A DNA stretch of 64,000 bases from assembly GCF_905220415.1 (NCBI RefSeq), contig NC_059566.1, forward strand, positions 3,844,001 to 3,908,000. The letters are read 5' to 3'. The DNA is from Colias croceus (Eukaryota; Arthropoda; Insecta; Lepidoptera; Pieridae). Shown in pieces: positions 9,872 through 21,500 of this stretch. The stretch's first letter is position 1. Every line of letters begins with the position of its first letter. The notes under the pieces were generated by a model. The model did not search any database. It saw nothing but the letters and a program-made list of their open reading frames with translations, and was not told the origin of the DNA. The translations under genes were made by a program, and so were the position numbers.

Positions 9872-12800
9872 TTATCGCCAATAATAATCAATTTCCCATC
9901 CATAATCCAAGGGCCACCATTTATTATACCCTTTCGGACTTGGAAAATTAATCTCAATGTAACCGAATTTTTTTTGCCGCTGCATTTTCTGCATTTGTTT
10001 CTTTCTTTTCTTTGCCTAAAATAATAAATATAATTAAAAACGACGTGTGTCACTCGGGGACTGCCGCGGTAAAGCTATTGCATGCTATGCCTTCAAGCCA
10101 CACCTCCGTGCCCGTTGTATGGAGCGTGAGGTTTTTTCTCGTTACGGAATTTCTGGATTCGGTCCCCGCGCTCAAGGCCCGCTATAGAAGCTATGCAATA
10201 GCTTAAGCTAGTTAATAATAAACACGCTTTAATAAAATAAACATGAAAATATTGTATTGTCACCGATCCTTGATAAGTGTACAAAGTTTGAATTAAATCT
10301 CTCCGTTTAAAGTGGGTCACAATCAAGTCGGAAGTAGGAATCGGTTACATACAAATATACTTGTGTAGCTAATATTAGTGTATTAATTTAATTATATTAT
10401 ACGTCTTAATGTTTAATTATTTTAAAGATAGTTAACAGCTAAATTCCAAAACACAAGCATATTGAATTCAATTATAATATTAAAAAACACCGGTAAAGGC
10501 TGCAAAGAACTAGCAAAAAACTTCAAACTACGATACTAGGTACTTCTTATTTTACATCTATACCTAATATTATAAAGCTGAAGAGTTTGTTTGAACGCGC
10601 TAATCTCAGGAGCTACTGGTCGGATTTGAAAAATTCTTTCGGTGTTAGATAGGCGATAGCCCGTTTATCGAGGAAGGCAGGTTATCATCAAGATAAGACC
10701 AACAGGAGTGGAGCACTGCGGGTAAAACCGCACACCACAGCTAGTGTAAAATATTACCTGTATCTTCCTATTATACTCAATTTGCTCCAAAGCCCTGTTA
10801 ACTTCAGTCAAGTCTGTCTCTCCACCCAATATAGCAGATTCCTGAAGTAATAAATTCTTATATTTCCTATTTATTTCATGCATCATATTCACTAAATGGT
10901 ACAATTCTAGGAACAGTTTCTGAACGAATTCGAGCCTTTTTATTGTTATGAAAAGCGAGTTGTGGCGGGCTTTGGGATCAGCTGGTCCTTTGAGACTGTG
11001 TACCATTTTTCGATAGCTGAAATATAGATTAAAAAATTTAATTAGATTTACTGTCACTATTTAAATAGGAACTGGGTATAATAGAAAGCTTAAGAGTATG
11101 TTTGAACGAGCTATTCTCAGGAACAACCGGTCCAATTTGGAAATTGTTTCAGTGTTAAAGGATTTATGTAGTGCATTTATGGAGAAAGGCTAATAACAAC
11201 ACGTAACAACAAGTGAAAAAATAATCACAGCAAGTAATCGATCAGTAAATTTAAAAATTAATTTACTTTACGAACAAGTAACCAAACAGCCTTCTAAATT
11301 GGTAATATCATAATATATACGTATTTATAGGTATGTTACTTTTACCCTGGTTCTTCGCAATAATATAATTATAATAATAATTAGGATAGTCGTGTTAGTT
11401 CATGTTAGTTACACCACATATTGTACCACCACACATGGTCATCGGAATCAAAATTGAAAAACTACAACATCAACGACTCTAGCAGTTTATAAAAAAAATA
11501 TATTAGTGTCCCGGCAAACGTAGCCTTACCTACTCTTATCACGGGGTACAATTATTCTCAGACCTATCCAATAGGCACACATAATTTAAGAAGGATCGGT
11601 CCAGCTGTTTTGGAGGAGTATGGTAAGTATGGTAAGTAATAATAGAGATATCGATTTAGCACTTATTATTAAATAGGTAATCTAAATCTATACTAATATT
11701 ATAAAAGCTGAAGGGTTTGTTTGTTTGAACGCGCTAATCCCAGGAACTACTGGTCCGATTTGAAAAATTATTTCGGTGTTAGATAGCCCATTTATTGAGG
11801 AAGGCTATATGCTATAAATCATCACGCTAATACCAACAGGAGCGGAGCAATGCGAGTGAAACCGCGGGGCGAACCGCTAGTAAAATATATAATGATAGAG
11901 ATGACTACTTTCTCATTAATAGCATATTAATAGCATAGCATGCAATCAAGCACCTACCGTTCTAAAATCTCAGACATTATATACCCCATTTCGAAATGTG
12001 CAGATTTTTCATAATTAGCCCGCATTGGCGTCATCCTAGCGTATCTTACGTTCGTCTCTTCAGCGTAAGTTCTCATGTTAATTAATAATCTGTCGAACAC
12101 CTTGAATGAATGAATAATAAAAATAATGAATATAATAATAATATATTATACTATAATTAGGTAACTAATGTAATAAAATGAAAATATATTTTTTTTTCAA
12201 CTGGGTGAACCGATTTTGATGATTCTTTTTTATTTGCAAAATGACGGTCTCCGGATGGTCGTTTTAAAGTTTTGCCTAGTTCGGACTGATTTTGAACTTT
12301 GAAGGCGGTGTAGGTACTTTTTATTGTGCAAAGTAACGATATTTAATTCAACATTCTATTTGTTAGATTAAAAAAATCAATTGAATATTATTGAATGTCA
12401 TATTTATGTGTTTTTATTTACGTAGTAAATTTTATTTTATTTTTTGCGAAGCATTGAAAAATTTATATGTATGCTTACCTAACTCTCAAGGACCAAAGTT
12501 CATCATTTATCACTTCGCCCGCGCAGTCAAAGAAAAACCCGCATAGTTCCCGTTCCCGTGGGGTTTCCGGGATAAAACCTATCCTATGTCCTTTCTCAGG
12601 TATCAAAATATCTCTATACAAAATTTCATGCAAATTGGTTCAGTAGTTAAGGCGTGATTGAGTAACAGACAGACAGACAGAGTTACCTACTTTCGCATTT
12701 TTAATATTAAAAAAATTATGGATTTCATTACCTTGTTTGAATGCCACCATTCGTCATAAATTTGCTGTTGATCCGTTACGATGATCAAACCTGAATAAAA

Positions 12801-13061
12801 GCAAACCTCATCATCATTCATCACCTACTTCCGACATAGAGCTAAAAAAACGTGCGTCAATTTTACGCATGATTATCTCTTGCGCATATCTTTTTAGGGT
12901 TAAATCGGTTCAGCAATTCCATAGACTTCGATAAAACAGAAAAGCATACAACAGGGAATATTTTAACAGTTCGTTATAGTACTCTGCTATACCAGTATAC
13001 AAGTAATATTAAAAATAAATAAATGTATATTCTTACTCCAAAATATAATTTCGCGACGCAT
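9872..13061 (-). CDS. Single-module helical paralog with Trp-rich C-terminus (paralog C)
   Basis: The minus-strand exons are 13061-13037 (ATG), 12790-12732, 12100-11958, 11016-10758 and 10015-9872 (TAA). They total 630 nt and 209 aa, with AG/GT at each junction and matching phases. The module has SAHFEMG, then ILERYRKM spanning an exon junction, then a helical segment with INRKYKN. The last exon is Lys/Gln-rich and ends WWPLDYGWEIDYYWR, almost the same as paralog A. That match fixes the frame and the 3' end. The 25-nt first exon is the weakest part; it was chosen because its ATG and GTAAGA donor give the needed phase. The gene converges on the two-module gene. The product looks soluble and helical, with no known catalytic motif. 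Confidence 0.7.
10042..10205. repeat. GC-rich repeat with inverted ends in an intron of paralog C
   Basis: The block starts with AAGCTATTGCATGCTA and ends with AGCTATGCAATAGCTT, which are inverted copies of each other. The inside is GC-rich and non-coding. It lies just upstream (in transcript terms) of the last exon of paralog C. Confidence 0.45.
10555..10745 (+). mobile_element. Helitron-like element, family H2
   Basis: TCTATACCTAATATTATAAA to CACAGCTAG. Its end lies 12 bases from the splice donor (10757) of the central exon of paralog C. Confidence 0.7.
11083..11200 (+). mobile_element. Degraded Helitron-like fragment, family H2
   Basis: It has an AGCTTAAGAGTATGTTTGAA start and H2 body similarity to about 11200. 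The 3' hairpin is missing. Confidence 0.45.
11686..11881 (+). mobile_element. Helitron-like element, family H2 with an H3-like end
   Basis: An H2 start and body, but the right end reads GGGCGAACCGCTAG, closer to the H3 end (GGACCGCTAG). It may be a mosaic. Confidence 0.65.
12511..12722 (-). mobile_element. Helitron-like element, family H1
   Basis: An inverted H1 body (CCCGTTCCCGTGGGGTTTCC, CAGACAGACAGAG, ATTATGGA end) with a damaged hairpin end. It stops just before the donor side of exon 12732-12790. Confidence 0.6.
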
Positions 13062-13398
13062 TTTGCATCGCACAATAGGTGATTATAAAAAAATTATCGT
13101 TTGATAATATGCCAATAAACAATAATTACTAATTTACCATATACAATTTTAGCTATATATACAGTAAGGTAATATCAGGTGTCCGTTTGTAAAAAAAATC
13201 AATCTTTTTAATGTGTTCAATTATGAAACCATAAACTTGAAGATACCTACTCATTTTACAGCGTTTATAGTTTAAACTCCTCCGGGCAAGCCTCCGGGCT
13301 TCGAAACGGCTTGGCCGATTTTAATATTTTTGTTTTGTAGATCCGAGAATAGGTCTTAAACTATTGTAAAACCAAAAGTGATGAGTGTGTAGTGTAAA

Positions 13399-13591
13399 GG
13401 TACAAGTCCGAGACGGGCCGCAGACCGCAAACTGCAAGCGACACCACTTGTTTCTATGAACATCTATGAAATTGATTCTAAGCGCGGGGACACTGCTGCC
13501 TGCAGACGCGACGCGCAGCGATTCAGATGTTCATAGAAACAAGTGTTGTCGCTTGCAGTTTGCGGTCTGCGGCCCGTCTCGGAATTGTACC
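13399..13591. mobile_element. GC-rich foldback element with about 66-base arms
   Basis: The left arm begins GGTACAAGTCCGAGACGGGC and the right arm ends GCCCGTCTCGGAATTGTACC. The arms are near-perfect inverted copies including ACTTGTTTCTATGAACATCT. It lies upstream of paralog C. Confidence 0.7.
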
Positions 13592-13896
13592 TTAAGCACA
13601 GAATACATAATAGTAGCTAAACGCTACCTTAAGGTTAAAAGGATAACGACTGCAGTCTATAACGTTACGAAATTTGGATTAAATCTGTCCGTTTAAAGTG
13701 GATCAAAATCGAGTCCAAAGGTGTCGGTTACACACCTACAAACGTACCTACACTGTACTCATGAAACGAATAAAATAACCGTGCAGTATCGAAGCAAGGC
13801 GAGGCAGCTTATAAATTATAAATAATTTTAATACAATTTTTGTATTCAGTGTTTTTGCAATTAAATTGATTTTCTTTCTTTCTCTTTCAGGATTTA

Positions 13897-14112
13897 CTAG
13901 CTTTCCGCCCCGGACTTCGCGAAGAAAAAATAGTTCCCGTTCCCGTGAGATTTCCGGGATAAAACCTATTCTATGTGTTAATCCAAGTTAGGTACCCTAT
14001 ACATGTGTGCTAAATTTCATTGTAATCGGTTCTGTAGTATTTGCGTGAAAGAGTAACAAACACACACATAGTACACATCCTCAAAAACTTTCGCATTTAT
14101 AATATTAGTAGG
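13897..14112 (-). mobile_element. Helitron-like element, family H1
   Basis: CTAGCTTTCCGCCCCGG at the left and TTATAATATTAGTAGGA at the right. The hairpin is partly deleted. Confidence 0.65.
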
Positions 14113-14378
14113 ATAAAATAGGATAGCTGCCGTTCTACAATCTATTGCCCCTTTTTCGTGTTTTCTCTCCATAAGAACATTCCTTGTTCCATAATGTAAA
14201 TGTTAAAAAAAAAACGAATTAGACCCAGTTTCACCATGCTCTGTTAGTTAGTTTAACACGCTATTAATTCTTTTAACAGTTCGTTAATGTAAGGGAGTGT
14301 CCCACCATGACCTAACGGAGGATTATTTTCCTTAACGCGGCATTATACATACTTAATTACTTTTATTTATTACTTATA

Positions 14379-14602
14379 CTAGATTTCCGCCCACGGCTTC
14401 GCCCGCGCAATCAAAGAAAAACCCACATAGTTCCCGTTCTCGTGGGATTGCGTCATTTTCCCGGGATAAAAAGTAGCCTATGTCCTTTCTCGGGTATCAA
14501 AATATTGTTAATAGTAATTAGTTAAATAGTTTAGGCGTGATTGAGTAACAGACAGACAGACAGAGTTAGATACTTTCGCATATTTTATAATATTAGTATG
14601 GA
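14379..14602 (-). mobile_element. Helitron-like element, family H1
   Basis: CTAGATTTCCGCCCACGG to TATTAGTATGGA, flanked by A and T. It contains a TTGCGTCATTTTCCCGGG variant that recurs at 39859-40095. Confidence 0.7.
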
Positions 14603-14795
14603 TTAGGCTAGTGAATGTGAAATGAGTGTGTGAAATGAAGTTACACTTTCACGACTAAACTAGAATCGATTTTGATGAATTTTGGAAAATAGTTTTTTTA
14701 ATCAACCTTAGCGGTTTAAAATAGTAGTAGTTTCAGCAAGCACAATTAGTGCCTTGACAAATATATAGGTCACTTAAATCTAAATAGATATAGTT

Positions 14796-14985
14796 ACTAG
14801 CTGTGCCCCGCGGTTTTACCCGCATTGCTACACCCCTGTTGGTGTTAGCTTGATGATATAAAGCCTATAGACTGCCTCGATAAATGGGCTATCTTACACT
14901 GAAAGAATATTTTCAAATACGACCAGTAGTTCCTGAGAAAAGCGCGTTCAAACAAACTCTTCAGCTTTATAATATTAGTATAGAT
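14796..14985 (-). mobile_element. Helitron-like element, family H2
   Basis: CTAGCTGTGCCCCGCGG to CTTTATAATATTAGTATAGA. Confidence 0.7.
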
Positions 14986-14999
14986 AAAAGGTAAGGGTA

Positions 15000-15868
15000 A
15001 GAAATAATACAAGTTTATAAATTCAAATATTTTTAATGTACATTATTCGAAATTATATTACGTCATCACACAAAAACAAAGCCCTGCGTTTTATTAAAAA
15101 AAAAAACAACGCATTCATCTTGTCCCACGGGCTTAAGCCTATGCGATATTTACAGTTAATATACAAAAAATGGCGGAACTTGACTTTGACATATAAAATT
15201 CCCGCCAAAAAGTTTGCTTTTCAAAATGGCGTCAACCATAGCTCATAAAGCATTTAGTAGGCTGCGTTAAAAGTTTATCTGTTAAATAAATTATAATATT
15301 TTTCTTGCTTTTTATTTTAATTACAGCATTCAACATTATCTGTGCTTATAGACAATTTCGACACGCCCTTAAAATGGCGCGAATAAACATTTTTCACAAT
15401 TAAAAACAAATATTGCCACATTGATTTAATGCTAATAAAAATTAAGCACATACCGGTTAAGAAAAAATCGTATCCATTTCCGACACATCAATTAACGAGC
15501 TACAATCGTGTCAATAAAAAAATATATTAAGTTTTTATTAATCAGTTCTACAAAATTATGTACCGCCTCTTTCATTTTGATACGAATTAAGTACAAAATA
15601 CAACCAATTTTATATTGAAACAATATAGAAACTTGAGAAGTTTTTTTTTTATTTATAATAAAGGAGAATATGGAACAATACACTCTCAAAAAACAACATT
15701 ATTTTTGTTAAATCGGCTGCCTAAATACAAAAAGATGATAATTTTTCTGGCTTACACTGAATTATTAAAGAACCATACAGAAAGGATGGTAGTCATTATT
15801 TTTAAAACTTAAATTAGATTTATTCAGTACATTTACAGTAGCTTAATAAATTCCCATTATATTTTTAA
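15000..15868. other. Stretch with no recognised gene
   Basis: AT-rich sequence with short frames only. Several ATGGCG-containing segments (ACAAAAAATGGCGGAACTTG, AAAATGGCGTC) give it a slightly different texture, but nothing could be assigned. Confidence 0.4.
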
Positions 15869-15869
15869 T

Positions 15870-16007
15870 TAAGGGGGCGTTCAAGTATTACGTAATGCAA
15901 TTTGGGGGTAGGGAGGGGCGGTCTTTACTGTGGTACAGAAAAGTGCGTCACAAGGTGGGAGGGATGTCAAAAATCTTCAAAATTACGTAATAATTGAACG
16001 CTCCCTA
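15870..16007. mobile_element. MITE with GGGGCGTTCAAGTATTACGT ends
   Basis: The left end AGGGGGCGTTCAAGTATTACGTAA is mirrored by TTACGTAATAATTGAACGCT and CCCT at the right. It is a short non-coding element. Confidence 0.65.
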
Positions 16008-16425
16008 ATACATTATTGAGGGTAGATCATTTTTAATAGGTATGTACATCCATTGAAATAATTACATATTACTGATGAGCTTGCGTGTGGCTAGTACAGA
16101 AATGAAAACAGAATAAAAATGGCACGGAAATCTTCACAAAATGTGACGTTTAAAAACCAATAAAAAAATCATAATTACAAACAGAAAATATTTTTCTTTA
16201 TATCAACACTTGAAATGCCGTTTATTTTAAATTGATTTATTTATAGCGTCACAAAGATATTTTAGCCAAGGCGATACTTTCAATTTTTCATTCAAATTGA
16301 GAAAATTTGAGCATATTTTAACATGAACAATAAATATTTTTAAATAAAATTAAAAAATAAATAAAAGAATAATTTCTAAATATTCTCACACGCCAAAATA
16401 TCCTTGTCACACTGAAACTAGATTA

Positions 16426-16600
16426 TCTTCTTATATATAAAAATGAATAGCAAAATGTGTTGGTAAGCGCATAACTCGAGAATGGCTGAACCGATTTCGA
16501 TAATTCTTTTTTTTTATTATATTCCTTGAAGTACGAGGATGGTTCTTCTGTAGAGAAAACGTAAACATGTACCACGGGCGAAGCCGGGGCGGACCGCTAG
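16426..16600 (+). mobile_element. Helitron-like element, family H3
   Basis: TCTTCTTATATATAAAAATG to GGCGGACCGCTAG, with the GGCTGAACCGATTTCG body. Confidence 0.75.
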
Positions 16601-16739
16601 TTGTTAATAAAATTGATAAGTGATACGTAAGTTTTTAAACTTCGCAACCAACAATAAGTTTTAAATCACGCCAAAAAACCGGTTTTCAACTTATGCCTAA
16701 TAATTTTCAACACTAATGGAATATTGCACGGTATATACG

Positions 16740-17216
16740 CAGTATACAGAAACAACCAGTAGGGAAACTTCATACAAACATTCGAAATAGCTCACACACA
16801 CAAGCAAGCGTGTTTACGAGAATCGTACGGGCAGCCTTTCCCAACCTGGGGTCTGCAGACAAATCAAGAAAATTACGATAGCCTTAGGGACCAGACTATT
16901 ATGACGGCCGGACTTTGTATTTTCAATTTTAAGATGGAATAATGTGACAAGTGATGAGTGGCTAAGCTATTTCATACAAAAACACTGCAAGAGTTCAAAT
17001 CAATTTTTAAAATAATATAGATTGACCTATAGGAGCCCAAGGATCATGATAAGGTCCGCCATTGAAAAAGGTTGGGAAAGGCTGCTAAGGGTATTCTTAT
17101 TATCTTATATGTATTGTCATAATACCCTTACGATTCTCGTAAATTCGCTTGCTTGTGTGCGTGAGCCATTTAGAACGTTTGTATGAAGTTTCCCTACTGG
17201 TTGTATCTGTATACTG
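16740..17216. mobile_element. MITE/foldback element with about 100-base arms
   Basis: CAGTATACAGAAACAACCAG at the left is mirrored by CTGGTTGTATCTGTATACTG at the right, and pairing extends inward past GTTTGTATGAAGTTTCCCTA. A second inner inverted pair surrounds CTTTCCCAACC. It is non-coding. Confidence 0.65.
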
Positions 17217-17950
17217 TGATTTATATCTAAAATTGTTATGTGTTTTAAATTTTAGTTACATAAATTTCTAACTTTCCATTGCTTCTTAACCTATTGCACA
17301 AATAAGATTCCTATTTCTTTACCATTGTAACCTATGTTTGAAACTCAATCACTGTAAACCACTGAACCTATTTCGATTACATTTTTACGTAGAGTGTAGG
17401 TGTAATATCGATGATATTATAAGTAAAAGGTGTAGATTGGTTAACACTTCTAATTACATTTACATTTGTCTCTTTCGCTCACGATAGTTGAATCATGCCG
17501 TCTCACTTTGACGTATAATCGTGTGTGCGTTAGTGTATTTATAAGATCGAATGTTGTTTTGTTAACCTATCTACACCTTTTTACTAATAATATTATTGTA
17601 TTAAATGATAAATTTTGTATATTAATTAAAATATAACTCGAAATGTTACATATCTCATGTATGCAAAGAGAACGCCTAGAATTAGTATGTTAGCCTAAAA
17701 TATCCCAAAATGTATCCTCGATCCGAATCGAAGGACCAAAAAAAAAACTAAATAACACGATCTTGCATAATATTTTGATATACTTTTATGAGAAAACAGA
17801 GTATATCAATTTGATATACAAACATCTATAAATATATTAACATATATTATGTCCGTGATAAATGAAGCCGTTCGACAATATAGAGGTTACTTCGCTTGTT
17901 CTAAAGACATATTGAAGAAATATTTTAAACCCGTCTTATTACAAAACACG
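17217..17950. other. Stretch with no recognised gene
   Basis: AT-rich intergenic sequence between the MITE and a Helitron-like copy. No frame or RNA gene is convincing. Confidence 0.4.
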
Positions 17951-17953
17951 TAT

Positions 17954-18128
17954 TAGCTGTGCCCCGCGGTTTTACCCGCAGTGCTCCGCTCTTGTTGGTC
18001 TTAGCGTGCCTATAGCCTTCCTCGATAAATGGGCTATTTAACACTGAAATATCAATCAAATCGACCATTAGTTCCCAAGATTAGCGCGTTCAAACAAACA
18101 AACTCTTCAGCTTTATAATATAAGTATA
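17954..18128 (-). mobile_element. Helitron-like element, family H2
   Basis: TAGCTGTGCCCCGCGGTTTT at the left, and ATAATATAAGTATAGA at the right. Confidence 0.65.
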
Positions 18129-18129
18129 G

Positions 18130-18516
18130 ATTAAGAGCATGGTCTAACTTAACGTCTTATATAAACATATAAACACACACACACTCACATATAAACATGT
18201 TTTAGCGAATCATAGACAAGGACAATAGATAAGATGTTTAAACCTCTGTCAAAGTTAAACCATGACTACAACCTGGGTTTAAACCAGGTTAAGTTTTTGT
18301 AATAAGACGGTTCGATGACTTAGTCTGGGTTTAAACCAACTTTCGTAAGATGGTACGTGTCTAAATAATCGTCTGTTACAACGAGCGAACGCAACCGTAG
18401 CTTCAATTCAAACGCGGCATATAAAATCTGAAACTATACATAATACATATTTTTACAATAATACTATCATATATTTTACATCTTTATGATATTACGAAAT
18501 ACCCGTTTAAAAAAGT
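18130..18516. other. 3' flank of the PPP1R37-like gene
   Basis: Downstream of the stop codon on the minus strand, so it probably includes the 3' UTR. It holds two GGGTTTAAACCA segments. I could not place a poly(A) signal with confidence. Confidence 0.35.
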
Positions 18517-21500
18517 TCATCTATTCGAATGCGTTCGCCGCTCGCAAAACTCTGAGCATCGACAATCTTCCGTTATAGAGTCAAGTGATATTAGGCTCTC
18601 TTGGCTCGTCCGTAGACATGCTCTACATCTGGAGTCTATGGACGTCCCACTCTGTGAGTTGGCGTCTTCAGAAACCGACTCGAGTGACCTCAAACTCTCC
18701 ACTGAGGTGAGTTTGTAGGATCGTCTAAACTCCGCTATTTCTTCCTCGCTCATGTTCAGCGCTAGAAGGGAATCTCTTGCCATTTTCCCGAGAGATGTCA
18801 CCTTTTTCTTCTTTTTACTCAATATAGAGTCCATTTTCGATAGTGGGCAGGGTTTATTTAAGCTTTCTGGTAGAGATTTCGGGCTCGAACCGCTTCTGGA
18901 TCGTAATTTCCCCCGTCTCTCTGGTATATCACGCGGCGTAGTACTCTCCGGCACTTTAAAGGCGATTGTCTTCATTTTGGGACTCTCTTTTTCTAAGCGT
19001 TTCGTCAAATCCTCTAGCGAGTTCGATTTTTTTAATTTCGCCCGTTCCGGTATTATTGGCGAGCTCTTTTTGCCCTTAATATCGACGGTTAGCAACTCTG
19101 GCAACACTACTGTATCATCAACAACCAATTCCGGAGATAGATCCACTGTTTGTTCCTTTTTCTCCGCGTCTTGCAACTCTTGCGCTAACGAAGATTCCGC
19201 TTTCACTTCCGGCTTTTCTTTATTTTCATATTCCAAGTACGAAAGCGCGTCTTTAGCAACATCTACGGAACCCAATTCTTTGATGAATTTATTCTCATCG
19301 TCGACTTTAACGTCATCTATATACGCAAGTTGTATACAATCGTCTGCTGCCACATCGCATGTTTCGTCTATATTTGCGATCGGTGCCAAATCACTTTGCG
19401 CCTTAACTTCGTCTAATTTAGGTTGACTTTTCTCTAGCATAGGCGTTTTGATCTCCCATATAGTACTGACTATGGGCTGATTTTTAATCTGACGATCCGT
19501 CAATTCGTATGCCAACGCTTTACTTGACATACTTGCTGTTATAGTATTCTCCGGGCTGACGTTTTCCTTTATACCTCGAATCACTTTACTCGGGAATTTA
19601 TCTACAGGATGTCCTGATTCAGGACTCTGTTTTTCTAGCGAATTTTCCGATCCCGTAGATTTTAGTACTGAGGCGAAAGATCTTGGCCTTACATCTACTG
19701 GCTTCTCGTCTAACTTAACAATAACTTTACACTCTTTCGCGTCACTTTCAACTGTATCTTGTTTCTCGCACAATTTTTCCAAATCGTTGGGCACATTGAG
19801 ATCTTTGATATCACACGCTCCTGCGTCCGTTTTGCTTACATCTAAAGTTTGTACTAAATTTTCATCGGTGGTTTTAGCGGTAACTACGTTGTCCTCTGCG
19901 TTTGGGAAGCTTTGAAATTCGCTTAGCGTATTCTCAGTGTCTGTTGACGGTGTTTTACTATCGAGTTTCCTTGAAAAAGACTCATCTACGTAAGACACTT
20001 GCACTCTTTCTGATAGAGTAGAGTCTGTAGCTTCGGAAAGGCTATCACAATCTTTGTCATCTTTGTCCGATTTATCTGACGAACTAGCCCAGGACCAGAA
20101 CGAACTTGTCAGAGAAGAATCCTTTCTAGGCGGAGTGCTGGATGTAGATTTCTTGTCTTCTTCTGATGTTGTCCTTGAGAACAAACTGCTCGGATGTTGG
20201 AACAGACTTAGTAACTTCTCCAAATTCGTTGGGAATTTATTTTCCAACTTCTCTGGATCTGGCCTTGGTATATGGAAACTCGGTGAAGGAGCTACCCAGG
20301 ATATTTTCCTCATTCTCTCTAACCCTTTAGATTTCAAAGCGGGCACATCTAACAGGCTCGAAGTGCGTTTCGGCGATGTCAATGTATCTTGCGAGGTTTT
20401 GACCGAGTCTTTTAAACTTGAGCTATTAGTTAACGTGCCTTCATTGGAAGAACTATCTTCTTTGATCTCTGAAGGATTCAATGAATGCTCTATACCAGAA
20501 TCGGCTGATGTGACCATCATTTTTTCATGCCTCGCCGATTCTATAGAACTAACACTAGCTTCCAGACTCGATAACGAATCGTGAATTTTCTTCGAACCAC
20601 CAAAAATAATAGGTGACACGCTTTCATTCGAGCTGATAGATACATTCAAATTCACTGGTGTAACTTCACTGGTCGACTCCATACTACTCTCCGTTGAAAA
20701 CTGCATCCGTTTCGCTTCAACCGTTTCCACTATCACAGGCCGGTTCAAACGGTGCTCCGCGTTGAGACTCTCCACCGAACTGCCCGATATTTCAAGCGAT
20801 GAACTACTATCGCAAAAGGCACTGATCTGTTTCCTCATGAGCCTTGATACTTCCAAGTCTGGACTATCTAAACTCGACTCACTCTTATTCTTCTTTAAAA
20901 CTACATTATCTCGAGCAGGTACAACATTATTTAAATCTAAATCGTCCTTTTTCCGCGTTTTCGTCGATAGATCTTGCATTTCTTGTATTAAATTACCTAA
21001 ATCAGCCGTGATGGCTTCTATTTGCTTTATCGCTACATCCCCCTTCTCCTTATGAGCTATATTTACATTTTGGTCACTATGTACTTTGGTTTTAACGGTA
21101 TTGGTTTCGCTTTTAACCGTAACCGCAACCTCCACGTTTAATTTTTCTGTTTCGGTTACTTCTACATTACTTTTAACTAATTTAGTTTCGGTTTTAACGA
21201 TTTTCTCATCACCGACATCACTAACTGTTTCAAAGTGAGACACTTGTTCCAGTTTATCGTTATAGCCACTGTCCGTTTTTAATATATCTCCTAATTTAAC
21301 ATTATCACTAAGTTTAACATCTTTAACACTATCACTCACTTTCGCGTCTCCAATCAGTTTATCACTTTTAACGTTACATTCAACCATTTTTGAATTATCT
21401 TCTTTAGTTTCTGTATCTTTGCACATAGTTCGTAAGGGATCCCATACATCTATATTATCGAGAATATTTGTTACAGCAACTTTGACAACACTCGAATTTT

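Noticed and set aside
15435..15475. A first exon for paralog C ending at the GTATGT near 15452
   Set aside because: The frame that joins correctly (ending DFFLTG) is preceded at once by TGA with no acceptor. The candidate at 13037-13061 has an ATG in the right phase.
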